Of a stretch of DNA of 64,000 nt, positions 49,101 through 61,160 are shown in pieces. A model generated the notes under the pieces. The model did not search any database and was not told the DNA's origin. It was given only the letters and a program-made list of their open reading frames with translations. Source of the DNA: Holacanthus passer (taxonomy: Eukaryota; Chordata; Actinopteri; Pomacanthidae); NCBI GenBank assembly GCA_025331565.1, contig JAFREQ010000035.1, forward strand, positions 4,464,001 to 4,528,000. The letters run 5' to 3'. Position 1 is the first letter of the stretch. Each line of letters starts with the position of its first letter. The position numbers and the translations under genes are program-made.

Positions 49101-52100
49101 AGACCTTTGCCCATAGTGAAACACCTGAACCTGTTCCCAAGCGGCTGTGCTATGGTGTTGATAAAATCGTTATTTTACAGCCGCAACGTTGTCTAACAAA
49201 ATCAACATAACTGCAGGTCAATGACAAAAGCTGTGCTGTGTGTTTGGCCGTATTGACATTTGAAATGATTAATCAGTGAAAATTAGAGGCGACAGAGTCC
49301 AGCCCCCCATCAGTGACTGCGCTGACTTGTCATCGTTTTCCAAAAGCTCTGTTTTCTTCCTACTAAAACACAAAGCTGGCATTTTAAGAATTATCCACTG
49401 CAGAGATTGTTCAAGGGAAGCTCAGTTTTTGGGTGAGGGGAAAAAAACACAGGCTTAGTGAGGACAGAGAACTGAAACAGAGAGAAAAAGATTTAATATG
49501 GACGGAGTGCTTCTCAGTAGTCCATGCTCCATCACACCGAGCTGCGTTTGTGGCCACACACACCAAATACTGGACAGATGCATGCGTTCAAGTCACGCTC
49601 ATGATAAACTAAGTAACGTACTGCTTTCATAATATTTGCATCTCTCTGAACAATCAATAAGTGTAAATGTGATATTTATATTGCAGCAGAAATTCAATCA
49701 ACAGTAGTCTCTCTGATTTGTTATTAATAAAATTAGATAATTTATGTTATGAACAAAGCTGGGGAACTAAACTCAATATTTCAGTAGCAATACTGTTCAG
49801 ACCATGACAACCTACACCCATACAGCTATGGACACAGCTGATAAAATAGGCAGGTGTTTGGGGAGATACTTCTCAGGTATCTGCCCAGCTGTTGTAAGAC
49901 AAAACTCAAAGAAATACTAATTTCACACAGAGTTTAAGCATTTCATCTCAAAGCTTTTCAGGCTGCTTGACATACATAGCTATAGCAATGTCATGGAAAA
50001 CAGCAACCCCACACCTGCTTCCTTTTCTGCCTCCTTATTTCCATTGCAGCCCTCTCACTTCCACTGGTGGGCTCTGAAGTAGATAATCATCCCTGAAGGT
50101 GATGGAAGACTCTAATTGCCATCACTATATTTTCATATTGTGAAAAAAAATTCCAGTCAGGCACAGATGTCAATTTAGTGTAATTTTCTGAAATGCTATA
50201 CTTTTGTATGGAACGAGAGGTGGCAGATTAACGGGGAGTGGAAAATGCTGTTGGCGCTCTCATGCAGCGTAACCGAAGATTAAAATGTCCATCACTGCAG
50301 AACACGAGCTTCTACTTTAGGTTGTAGTTGACATAGATTGGTTTTTAGCTAAGCTTTAATGCAAATAAGTGCACTCTTCTTGAAGTTGTATGCAGGGCTT
50401 GGACAATTTCCATCACTACTGAGGAAATGTGTAGAGAAACGTACGTCTGGGGTGGCCTGAAATGTATAGTGATTATTCCATGGTCCAGTCACGTATTGAT
50501 TTTGATCCACAAAAGTAAACGCTTACTAAATGTTTAATAGTACTGTGTTCTTACAGGACATGGCTATGAATGGGAACGCTAGTATCAAATGTGCATCAAT
50601 CAAATTCTTTGATTAGCTAGCTCTTGATTTAAATGACTCTAGTGCCTATTTTAGACTATTTTATGTATTGTAGGCAAAGATCTTGTACCACTACTTGCGT
50701 GACATTTAACATCTGAGTTAAAAGTACAAAGTAATGTGTCAATTTAAGCATCGTACAGAACCCTGGGTGTCTTTTCAGACTAGGATGTTAAGAATATTCA
50801 GAAACTTCAAGAAAATTTACAGTATGATACAGTTAAATGACAGAAAAACACAAACTACAGTTTGTAAAATGACAGATTTAAATAAGCATCTATTTGAACA
50901 GAATTCCTTCATCAGTTTTCCAGATTAAACAATTCAAAGAGGCAATTAAAATAGCATAAATATCAATGTGGGATAATTATGATGGTAAATGTGTGATGTG
51001 GCTGTCCTTTTTCTTTTTTCCTTTGTCTACCTTTGCACATCTACATACCGCTGACTGCCTCTGCAAACAGACTCAACAGCCTACACTTCAGGTTTGAATA
51101 CTGAGCTGGAAAAGTATTTTTTGTGTGTGATAGTTTTAGCTGTCATGTCTGTTACTTCCAGGCAACTCATCTCCTGGCAAATCCAGTCTGTTGAGGTATT
51201 GCTGTGTGCTGTGATGATCTGTGTCATTTGTCAGTGAAAGCATAAAAAGGTTATGTTAGTCAGAGAGAGCTGGCGCATGATGGATGTTTCAAGGAAAGCA
51301 CCAACCATCAGTAGTCTCAACAAGAACTGTAGCAGGCTGCTTCAAGCTGCTGTGATATTGTGCAAAGTGTAGTTTTCAGCTGCTGTCAAAAAGATAACAC
51401 TCTGCACAACAGTTTGTCAAGGCCCAACTTCACAGCAAACTTGGTGCTTTTAAGAACACAAGAAGAAAAGCGAAATGTGTCACAGCTCATGAAGGGTTGA
51501 AAGGAAGTGTGTGTTCAAAGAGAATCTCATCACATATCCATTTTTCACCTTTATTCCCTCTGTCTCACTATTGTGTCTCCAGATGGCAGCCAAGATGGGA
51601 GGAGACCAGATGCCCAACATGAACAGCTCCTCTCCGGTCATAGACCCCTCCCTCTACGGCTTTGGAGGCCAAAAACGTTCACTAGACAATGGAGGTAAAC
51701 CTTCAGTTATACACACATATAGATGGAAAAGTCAACATAATGTGTCTTAGTCAGGTGTTTGGCCATCACGTGCTGCCAGAAGAGCTTCAATGCACCTTGG
51801 CATTGATTCTACACGTTTCTGGAACTCTACTGGAGGGATGAACACTATCTCACAGATATTCCCTCATTTGGTGTTTTGATAATGGTGGTGGGGAGCGCTG
51901 TCTAACACATTGGTCCAAAATCTCTCATGGGTGGACTTGTAAGGGAACAAGTGGCAGCAAATTGCCCCCCACAACTTACCAGAGCCACTGGATCCCCTCT
52001 ATGTAGGAGTCAAGCATACAGGCCTGTTCTCTTTGTGTGCATGCACTCGCCCACCTGTTGAGAACATGGTGAAGGATGACTCATCTGACCAGATCACTTT

Positions 52101-55100
52101 TTTTCCACATCTCTGCAAACCAGTGCATCTGGTTTTTGCACCTCTGAACTCTCAAATGTGCATTCATCTATGTAATGAGGGGTTCATGCATATATAATTG
52201 TTTACCCACTGTTCTTCCTGACAGTCTGATCATGTCCTGCACTGACATTCTCAGCCACCTGAGGAAGAGTTGCACTGATCAGTGGAATAGAATGAAATCA
52301 TTGGCAGGTGTCGTCCACATCCTTGTCCGTGTGCATGTGCGTCCATTCACGCAATTTCAAACCCACTCAGCTCACTCATAAAAACATTGATCGATAGTAC
52401 TACTTGTGGTCAACAACTCCACATGGTACATTTTAAGCTTAACATAACACTAGGGAGGGATAATAAACCAGACCAAGCTGAAAAATTACCTTTATTTCCT
52501 GTCAAACTCCTCTTCACCAATATTGGGGATAACTGCTGTATTTCTCCACTTGTTTGCTACCTTATGTGTTGATTACACTTTTTAGGATTTTGTGTAGTTG
52601 TTGCAAAACTTGTTGTACACCAGAGGGCCGTGGTTTTGTATATTCATGTTTGTATTTTGTGTTAAGTATCTGATACTGGTGTGTAGTGAAAAGTGTCATT
52701 CTATCTCACTGTGCCATGCACACATGACAAAGATTTGATTCATTTCATATCCGTGAAGTGGAAACACTAGTCATTTATCCTGTCCTCCTCTTATCTTGTC
52801 ACAGTTGTTTTGTATGATCGTTCAGCCCTGAATGCATGGATAGATAAATTGAATGCAATTCTGGTTTAGCTTTGTTTGACGCACTGTTATTGTTCGCAAC
52901 AATTTGTCCTCAGTTTTTCATAGTCAAGGTTGTCCCACAGTTTGGGGGAAATAACAGAAATGGTATCTGTGTAGCACTGCAGTTAGCTCTCTGCATTTAA
53001 TTTTCAATTGTACAAGTATCCAAATGGACTCAAGGCATTCAGATTTTATCTTTCAGTCTTGTCCTTGTATGAATTCACCTCCTGTTTTATATTCATAGCT
53101 GTTCCATTCTCAAGCGTTAACCCCGGTGCATTTCCAGAAGAAGTGAAATCGGAGCAAAACAACCAGAAAATTGATTGAAGCTGCTAGATATCAACTCAGG
53201 TGTTCACGTCCATGGCAGCACATCCTCCAGTGACCCTGCAGGACCCTTGCTCGGTGCTACCTGTCAAAATTCAATTCATGACCAGCAGCCACTGACCCGA
53301 CTGCTGCCTCTCTCTTTCTGAACGGCTCTGATTGAAACACTCACTCAAACACTCACAGACCTGATTACCATGCTGGTGAAAGTCCCCCACTGTGGGTCAG
53401 ACACAAACACGAAGGATTGGCAGGACCATATCCATCTGCTCCCGTCACCTCCAGCTCCGACTCATTCTTCATTTTGCTGCTTTGTCAGCTTTAACAGACA
53501 ATTTAAAGTATTTATTTTTAACCATGTTCTCAGATTTATTTCTCAGTTGTTAATTGGTTTGCTTTCCTCTCACTTCTCTCAGTAGGGAACCACCTTGGTG
53601 CAATGGTACATCAAAGGTGAGCAGAGCATACTCACATTTCTGTGTCTTTTCATTTTAATGCACTATGGAGACATTCCTAGTATTTCCTCTGTGCCACAGT
53701 TACGTAGTTTTGAGATTAATTATTACTTATTACTTTATTATAGGCATCAGATATAAAACTATGTTCTCACTCTTGGTGAATTTGGATTCAGTTTAAGCTG
53801 TAAGTTTTTTAAATCAGGCTGCAACTAACGATTTATTTTGCATATGATCCATCACCTAATTATTAGGTCTCTGAAATATCAGAAAAAATGTTTAACAGAG
53901 TACAAGTTGACCTTTTTTAAATCACAATCTAATAGATATAGATATTTATTTCACTATGATAGGGGAAAAAAGGCACAAATTTTCACATTTCAGAAGCTGG
54001 AACCAGCAGTTGTTGACAAGGAATCAGTTATCAAAATTGTTTCTAAATATTTTTCTCCCAATCAACTAATAATTTCTAGAGCTGAAACAGTCAGTCAATT
54101 AATTAATTAGTTGATCAACAGGAAATTAATCAGCAACAATTTTGATAATCTGTTAATTGTTTACATCATTTTTAAGCAAAAATGTGGTTCCACCTTCTCA
54201 AATGTGACTATTTGCAGGTTTTCTTCTGTCCTCCTCGATTGTAAACTGAATATGGATATTGGTCAGATAAAAGAAACGATCTGAATATGCCAACCTGGGC
54301 TCTGGGAAATCGTGTTGGTCATTTTATAGACCAAAGTGATTAATCATTAAAATAATTTCAGCTCTTTTTTTGTACATGTTGAGGAATAGGTAGTCCAGTT
54401 TCAGATGGCTCTTTGATTTTACTTTCTTTGGTCTGCCAGTAGTTATTGATCATGTCCTAATCTCTCCCAGGGCTCTTGCAACAGAAGACTTCAAAGTGCC
54501 TGATAAGATGGTGGGATTCAGTAAGTAGCCCTTCAGCTCATTATAGTCAGTATTAATGTTTGACATGTAATCATCAGTATTGATATTCCACTCAGTTTTT
54601 GGGTCACTGCTCAAGGCCCCTGTCTAAATTCAAAAAGACTTCAAACTGGCCTTTTCTCTCCCCCTCCTCCATAGTCATTGGAAAAGGAGGAGAGCAGATC
54701 TCAAGAATTCAGCTGGAATCAGGTTGTAAGATCCAGATTGCTTCAGGTAAGTTCTGACTGAACATTATGTCTCCTCATGTGCACTGGTGTTGGAAATATT
54801 TAGCACTGATAAATGATCAGAATGACTTTTTACTCTTTCCCCTTTCAAAAGTAATACCCATGACATTTCATTGATAGATTTGACTTACCAAATCTCAGGT
54901 TCAGGACAAGGACCCGTATGTTATATTGGCAACACTTTACTTTAAGTCTCCTGAGTCAGCCTTTACAATAGGGCTGAATAATTAATCAAAATATTATCAA
55001 AATCGCAATGTGGCCAAGTGCAATGTCTAATGTCCAAATGCAGGAGCTGTAAAGTTTTATAATAGTAAAATACATCACATACCATTTTAATTAAGCATTG

Positions 55101-58100
55101 TGGCGCTACAGAGATGCGCCGACCTACAAATCATTTTCTCCAGACAAATGGGAAAATGCTTGTTTGGTACAATATCTATCAAAATAATCACAAATTTTTT
55201 TCATATTATTCAGCTCTAATTTAGAAGCAATAGATTAAAATTTAAACTTTTTTGTAATGGTGCCTCATGTGTGGGGTGTGCATATGACTATGTCAGCTGG
55301 CATAGGCTTCAGCATAAATGCTAAGTAGGATGGCTTAAAGTGAAGTGTAAAGTAACAGCCTTATATTTTACAACGCCCTTGAACCAACTAATCAGGTTCC
55401 TAAGCAATACATGTCTTAATATGCAGGTACTTACAAGCACATAGTGCATGTGAAACTCAGAACTACAGAAAATTCCAGATCACAACTTCAATATGACAAA
55501 TGGTAACTGGGGTCAGGCAGTATTTTCAACATACACAGCCTTTTAAAAATAAATGACCACATTGAAAACAAAATTGACAAAACAATGCTAAAATGAAAAG
55601 GGTTTTAGTTTTGTACTGCACTTTCTCGATGTAGCCTTTTGGTATAGTGTTGGCATACTTACCTGTACAGTCTTGTAGATGAGACATGGCGTTGCACCAG
55701 TCTATTAACTGTGTTGCACAAGCAAACAGGTTGGGCAACAGCTGAATATTTCCTGTAAAATGTGTCCTGTTGGTTGTGTTGAATACTCTTTAGAATTCTT
55801 AAAAATCTTGAATTTTAGAACTTGACACCAGCATGTTTCCGACAGTGAAGTTGCAAAGTTTTGGTCTTGCCACCTTCATCAGCCTTATCTGTTGTCTGAA
55901 GGTCAAAGCACTATGAGTCTTAGTTTTGAATAAATGTTATAATTGACTTTGAAAGAGGATCAATCCTATTTCTTTAACAGAAGAACTTTTGAGGGGTGGT
56001 TTTGGTTAGGTGGACTCTACTGTTGGTTCTTTTAATAAGAGCTTTAAATGTCCACCTCCAATGAAAAACAGGTTTTGGTAATTGTTCCTTCACTTTGATG
56101 TTTGACTTTCACTGTGCAGAATCATGTACATGCAGAGTTTGGCACTCAAAAGCAGTTTTCACATCCATTTGCTCACCTTATTTTTGAGATTAGGACATGA
56201 TTAAGCATGATTTTACAACCTCATAGGTCGTTTGTTGCCAGTCTTGTTCCGATATGCAACTTACACAAGTGTGATGTGGAAATGTGAAAATTGTTGGGAC
56301 CATGAAGCAGTACTTGGTTTTGTTCTGTACATTAAAGAATTACATTTAAATGAGCAGTTTATATAATTAGAAGCCAGAAGAACAGTTTGCATTAAAGCTG
56401 TTGGAGTTGTCTTTTAGTTTAGATTAACATTTGTAACCTTTTACATAAAACTGTTAACATATTTTCCCTTTTGATACCAACATCACTCATGTTAAGTTTG
56501 TGTGTTAAACAATTTAAGTTATACTGTTATACTAGTCATTCTTATGTTTGTGAAAATGTGTCTTTGATTGTAATGCTTTTTTTTCTTACAGACAGTGGAG
56601 GCATGTTGGACAGGCCCTGCACACTGACTGGGAGCCCAGAGAACATTGAGTAAGTCTCATCTCTCAACTTTGACAGATTAACTGAAGCTGCTCGGAGCAT
56701 TCGGAAAGTGTGCCCCATTGTCGTGACACAGAGGGCACGAACTCAAATCCCTTTTCACATCTCCTCTTAATCAGTCACTGAATCACCTGAGCACCTCTTT
56801 CACATTCGACAAAGAAAAACGTTTTTTTGTCGAGCCTGAAACTGTGGTGACTAATGTGTTTCTTGGTCCCCGCTCCGCCCCCACAGGCAGGCCAAGAGGC
56901 TGTTGAGTGAGATTGTGGAGCAGTGCCGGTATGGTCCAGGCTTCCACAGTGACATGGATGGCAACAGCTCCATCCAACAGATCCTTATCCCTGCCAACAA
57001 AGTCGGCCTGGTCATCGGCAAAGGAGGAGAGACCATCAAACAGCTGCAGGTCTGGTAGCAGACAGCACTGAACGTATAGCAGTTAGAGTAAAATTGTGCA
57101 TTTAACAACTTGACAACTTTACTTTTCAGTCTTACCGTTGAACATTTTTATTGTATAGATTGTGGACATGACTTCTCTACAATTGTGTCTGCTGAGGCAT
57201 GACTCGTGCTATAGAATTTTTGTTATGCATGTGAGTTTGTAGACATAATAGACTACTTTGGCAGTACTTGTTTGGGTCACAGGGCCTACCGAACCAAGGA
57301 CGCCGCATATAGAAGTGAACACCTTGCATTGCTGTTGCTACTCTGTAAATAATTTATACAAAGTAACAATTACATTATCAGTTAAGAACCTGACAAATAA
57401 AGAGTACGGATAAGATTAACAGTATTGATCCAATCAATAACAAAACCACCCCTACAAAACAAACTCATCAAACATATGGTCAAGACCAAGATTTAACTAT
57501 GCAGTACTGTGGATACTGATGGGTTATCGTTTTTTGTTCCTCTGCCTTGTCTTAGATAGTTTACAGTAAAGGTACATAAAGGAAACATGGACAATCTCAT
57601 AGTACCTTCCTGAGTATTACTACACCAACAGCACCCAAAACAAAATATTAACTTTATTTATGTAGCACCTTTCAAAAACTAGTTAAAAAGTAAAATTGCC
57701 AAATGAATAATACATAAAAGTAGAACTTGTGCAGTAATGATGATAAACAAGGTATGAATGCACATAGGAAAATGACCTAAAAAGTTTGGTGTAATTGTCA
57801 CAATGATCATTAAATAGTTTTGAGCATTTGCATAAAAACTGATGACTTGATTATTGCTGGCCTTTTCTACACTTAGTCTACTCAAATTGCATGACTACAT
57901 AAAAATTTGATAGATATCATTTCACATTCTCTATAGGTATTCATTCACCTGCTGGTATAAGTTGCCAAGATTACATCAACAATAAAACCTGTTCTTTGAG
58001 ATGTGGCAAAATTTCCACCTTTCAGAGTGAATAGTGTTTTGGGTCCCAGCTAACTCTTTGATATGTTTCTGCTCCCGTCTGATTGTACCCCTGCAGGAGA

Positions 58101-60138
58101 GAACAGGAGTGCAGATGATAATGATTCAGGATGACCCCATGCCCACTGGAGCAGACAAGCCCCTGAGAATCACTGGGGATCCCCACAAAGTGCAGGTCCG
58201 TCTCAGAAGAGCTCAGTGTGTGGTGCTATCTTTCCAGTTTACACTCAATTTTACACATTTTATGCCTTCAGTCTTCCACTCAAACATTTGAAAAACCTCT
58301 TCTTTTTTTTTCTTTTTGAGAAATTTTCAGCTGCACTTTTGTTACGCTTACCATGAAGCATTCTTAAAATTAAAGTTAAAATGTTATTTTTGGGGTCTTT
58401 TGTAGCAAGCCCGTGAACTTGTGGTCAAGCTGATCCGAGACAAGGACCAAGGAGACTTCAGGGTTGGCAGGGCAGACTTTGGATCCAAAATGGGAGGAAG
58501 CAGTCTGGATGTAAGAGCTTTTTTTTCTAAAGCTAATGTGATTTTATTTATTCACATGAGAGAATTCTTGTAAACTTTTCTGAATTCTTCGCTCTGTCCT
58601 CATCCTCCAGGTGGTTGTGCCCAGATTTGCCGTCGGCATCATCATCGGCAGGAACGGAGAGATGATCAAGAAGATTCAGAATGATGCGGGGGTCAGGATC
58701 CAGTTCAAACAAGGTAAAAAGATAAAACAAGAACTTATGTTGACAGTGAAGTCAAATAGAAATGTGTAACCTCTAAAGCTGGTTTTAAAGATGTGCATTG
58801 AGAGGTTACGACTTCTAAAAAAAAAAAAAAAAAAATCTATCTACACTGTGGCCCCACGTGGGGACATCAAGAACTGTGATTGTTGAAAGTTTCTGATGCC
58901 AATAAAGATTAAGTCAAGATAACATTAAGGAAGTCGAAGAAAGATCAGTGAATGAGTGAACGTAAACATGGGCATTTAAAAGCATGATGAGGCCTACTTT
59001 CATAGTACGTCCATCTAGTGTTGTAGTGTTGATATCAACAGGTGAAATCAGATGTAGAACTATAATAAAAACATACACTGTGGGTATGATGGGATGCCCA
59101 TTAACCCCTTGCATAAAGTATAAATTTTAATCTGTATCATACATTTCAAACGTATCATTAACTAGAATTGAGTGCTCAGTTTGTACTGACAGCACACCTG
59201 CAAGTCATCCTGTTTCTTGAAGTACAGCATGTGTCAATGCACAAAAGATGGACATTGTGTTGTCAGTTTGGGAACAAGTTTGACGTAGACTTTGTCATCT
59301 GACCTGTCTTGGTGGAAATCTGAGTACTTGATGGCTGATAGAAAATCCAGAGCTTCACAATCATCAGAATTCATGGACAGAGTGATATTTATTCCAGTCA
59401 GGTCATCCAAAAGTTCAGCATTTTTTCCTACTTATTCACTTCTCAATGAAGCTGTGAAATCCAAACCAGCAAGCAGCTAAAGTTTGAAAATATCGCCAGG
59501 CTTTTGCTCCTCAAAGACTTGTATTTAAAACTCGCGAAAGTAAATATGTATGGAGTTAGACATTTTGTGTCCCTTGTATTTGTCAGATGATGGAGTCAGT
59601 CCTGACAGAGTTGCTCAGGTGATGGGCCAGCCCGACCACTGCCACCATGCGGTCCACCTCATTAATGAACTGGTTCAAACTGCTCAGGTATGTGCTTCTC
59701 CTTTGTCTTTTCTGTTTACATCCAGTTTTTTGTTTGTTTGTTTGTTTTCACGAAATTTAGGGAGCTAATTTCTTTTACATTTTTTTGTGTCCAAATTCCT
59801 TCTTTTATCTGTCAAGATTCTCAGTCATCCAGTTGAAGGAGGGTTGAATCTAAGGCAAATGAACTTAGTTGTAGATGCTTAAAAAGGGTTTTTCCTCTCA
59901 TCCAAGGGGTTTCTTCTAAAGAACTGAAGAAACCCCTTGGATGAGAGGCAAAACATAGAACCAAATACAGTTAGCTTAGATTCAATTATTCTATTTCTGC
60001 CTGTTCCCTTCCTGTAGGAGCGCGATGGGTTTGGAGGTATAATGGGACGCCGAGGGCGAGGCGACTGCAACATGGGAGGACTGCAGGAGGTGACATATGC
60101 AGTACCTGCTGACAAGTGCGGACTGGTGATTGGCAAAG
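46120..60138 (+). CDS. fubp3: FUBP3 KH-domain protein, 3'-truncated by window edge
   Basis: Coding exons seen: 46120-46212, 51583-51694, 53586-53616, 54471-54520, 54675-54746, 56592-56649, 56887-57049, 58097-58195, 58406-58510, 58611-58713, 59587-59687 and 60018-60138, giving 369 codons plus one base. FUBP family proteins bind single-stranded DNA such as the MYC far-upstream element, and RNA, through four KH domains. KH1 has its GKGG loop at residues 98-101, KH2 GKGG at 183-186, KH3 GRNG at 274-277, and KH4 breaks off at CGLVIGKG (residues 363-370). An RG-rich linker (GRRGRGD, 339-345) precedes KH4. MAELVQGQ and the block DKMVGFIIGKGGEQISRIQ favour FUBP3 over FUBP1 and KHSRP. Three in-frame ATGs stand in a row at 46120, 46123 and 46126; the third gives the family MAEL start, the first is given here because it has A at -3. 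The frame stays open upstream to 45979, so no upstream stop helps decide. Donors after exons 7 (gtctgg) and 8 (gtccgt) are weak. The rest of KH4 and the C-terminal region must lie beyond 64000. Confidence 0.97.
46213..51582 (+). other. fubp3 intron 1 (5.4 kb)
   Basis: The first 500 bases are CpG-rich and contain six GTTAGC/GCTAAC hexamers (46348, 46356, 46559, 46572, 46689, 46716) and a short CTAG repeat (46887-46903). The rest is AT-rich, with a poly(A) run near 48959-48975; no gene, exon or RNA is recognised. Confidence 0.55.
51751..52378 (-). pseudogene. decayed Tc1-like transposase in fubp3 intron 2
   Basis: Read on the minus strand, with stops and frameshifts, the order is that of a Tc1/IS630 transposase: ITQMNAHLRVQRCKNQMHWF, then WKKSDLVR followed in another frame by the remains of the WSDESSF-type catalytic block, and at the C-terminus ERFWTNVLDSAPHHHYQNTK and FQKRVESMPRCIEALLAARD. 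The first catalytic Asp region is damaged by a frameshift and a large middle part is shortened. Terminal repeats are not resolved. Inactive fossil, antisense to fubp3. Confidence 0.75.
53099..53199 (+). other. possible cryptic or alternative fubp3 exon with stop
   Basis: A good acceptor (pyrimidine-rich tract ending TTCATAG at 53098) opens a segment that, joined in the phase of exon 2, reads GAVPFSSVNPGAFPEEVKSE and on to a TGA after 26 codons (53176-53178). A weak donor (CAG|gtgttc) follows at 53200. If spliced in between exons 2 and 3 it would end translation before all KH domains. There is no match to a family exon that I know; it may be chance. Confidence 0.2.
53816..54070 (+). repeat. 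MITE copy, plus orientation, fubp3 intron 3
   Basis: Starts AGGCTGCAACTAACGATTTA; inner blocks CATTTCAGAAGCTGGAACCA and TTATCAAAATTGTTTCTAAA; ends near CAACTAATAATTTCTAGAGC. It directly abuts a second copy in the opposite orientation. Confidence 0.7.
54078..54365 (-). repeat. MITE copy, minus orientation, fubp3 intron 3
   Basis: Terminal inverted repeats AGAGCTGAAACAGTCAG at the left and AAAATAATTTCAGCTCT at the right. Inner blocks GGGCTCTGGGAAATCGTGTT and CATTTTATAGACCAAAGTGA match the reverse complement of the family. Confidence 0.75.
54747..56591 (+). other. fubp3 intron 5 (1.8 kb)
   Basis: Contains the TA-flanked MITE at 54971-55216. The remainder is AT-rich with no recognised gene. Confidence 0.5.
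54971..55216. mobile_element. TA-flanked MITE with terminal inverted repeats
   Basis: GGGCTGAATAAT at the left end and ATTATTCAGCTC at the right end are inverted repeats with one mismatch (GGGCTG versus GAGCTG), and TA stands on both sides (54969-54970 and 55217-55218), the target duplication of Tc1/mariner-type elements. The 246-base interior has no coding capacity. Lies in fubp3 intron 5. Confidence 0.75.
57050..58096 (+). other. fubp3 intron 7 (1.0 kb)
   Basis: No gene recognised. AACTTTATTTATGTAGCACC with TTTCAAAAACTAG near 57649-57681 resembles a common fish interspersed repeat end. Confidence 0.45.
58714..59586 (+). other. fubp3 intron 10 (0.9 kb)
   Basis: Holds a poly(A) run at about 58818-58836; otherwise no gene, RNA or repeat recognised. 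Confidence 0.5.
59820..59960. repeat. perfect hairpin palindrome in fubp3 intron 11
   Basis: Arms 59894-59916 and 59926-59948 are perfect 23-base inverted complements (left arm begins CCTCTCATCC, right arm ends GGATGAGAGG) around a 9-base loop; five further pairs extend the stem to 59888/59954 beyond one mismatch. The flanking TTCTCAGTCATCCAGTTGAA at 59818-59837 belongs to a fish repeat I recognise. The intron is only 330 bases long. Confidence 0.85.
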
Positions 60139-61116
60139 GTAAAGAACATATTTTTATTAAGTCTTTCTTAGTTGATTTTTAAAGACCTGTTGATGCTGTA
60201 TTACCCCAGTGAACTGTTTTGGTCACACATTGTATATGTAGCAACTTTTTTTGTTACTAGCTTGTGTTTAAAAGTTGCTGAAAGTGTGTGTGCCTGGTTT
60301 TTGATCGGTTTCTCGCTGTGAGGTCATCTCCCCCAACTTGCTGTCTCAAAAATAATACAGAGTTCATCAATATGAACAGTCTTAATAAGAGTATATCCAA
60401 CTCACCAGATTGCCTTTTCCCTTTTAATAACTGAATGCCGTTTGGTGTTCTGCCACTGCGTGAAACTGATGAGAAGAGGGGGTGAGTGACCACCCTCCTA
60501 TTCTCCCTCCAGGGCTCATGTATACAGCACAAGTGGCATTCATTGGCTTCACTAAGGGCTTAATGACGGGGATAATGCGTGTAATGTGACATTAATTGTT
60601 AAAGGTGCATAATAACAGCCCTCAATCATGTGGAAGGCTGCCTGGCATCTAATGAGGGTCTTTCAGCCCAATAGAGTGCAGCGAGGGAATGAATAGGAGG
60701 AATTAGCTTATTGGCTATTCATGCCCACTCTATTGCCAGCTATTTAAAAGTCATTGACCATTGCATTGGAAGAAGCTGTGAGTGTGTGTGTAGTATGTGT
60801 GCATGCATGTCGCCTTGCTGTCTGTGTGTGTGTGTGTGTGCGTGCGTGCAGTGGTGGGCGGGGTCGAAGGGGGCCTCTTTACCTAAGATAAAAACATGGC
60901 AATAGAAATGTCAAGTGGCTTTTGTGCATGTAGTGGGCCGAGGGAAACAAATAAACCTGGGCGTTGCGTCCCCCTCTCTGTGCATTAGCATATGAAGTGG
61001 GCCAATATGGTGGAGATGGCGGTGGGTCTGGGTGCTGTCAGCCGTCCCTTAAAGGGTGCAGTGATTAATATCTTTACGATGCCATATGCAGCGCATTGCC
61101 CCTCTGTTTTGACCCC

Positions 61117-61118
<2 letters not shown>

Positions 61119-61159
<41 letters not shown>
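61119..61159. repeat. (AC)n microsatellite
   Basis: About 20 AC units in fubp3 intron 12. Confidence 0.97.
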
Positions 61160-61160
<1 letters not shown>

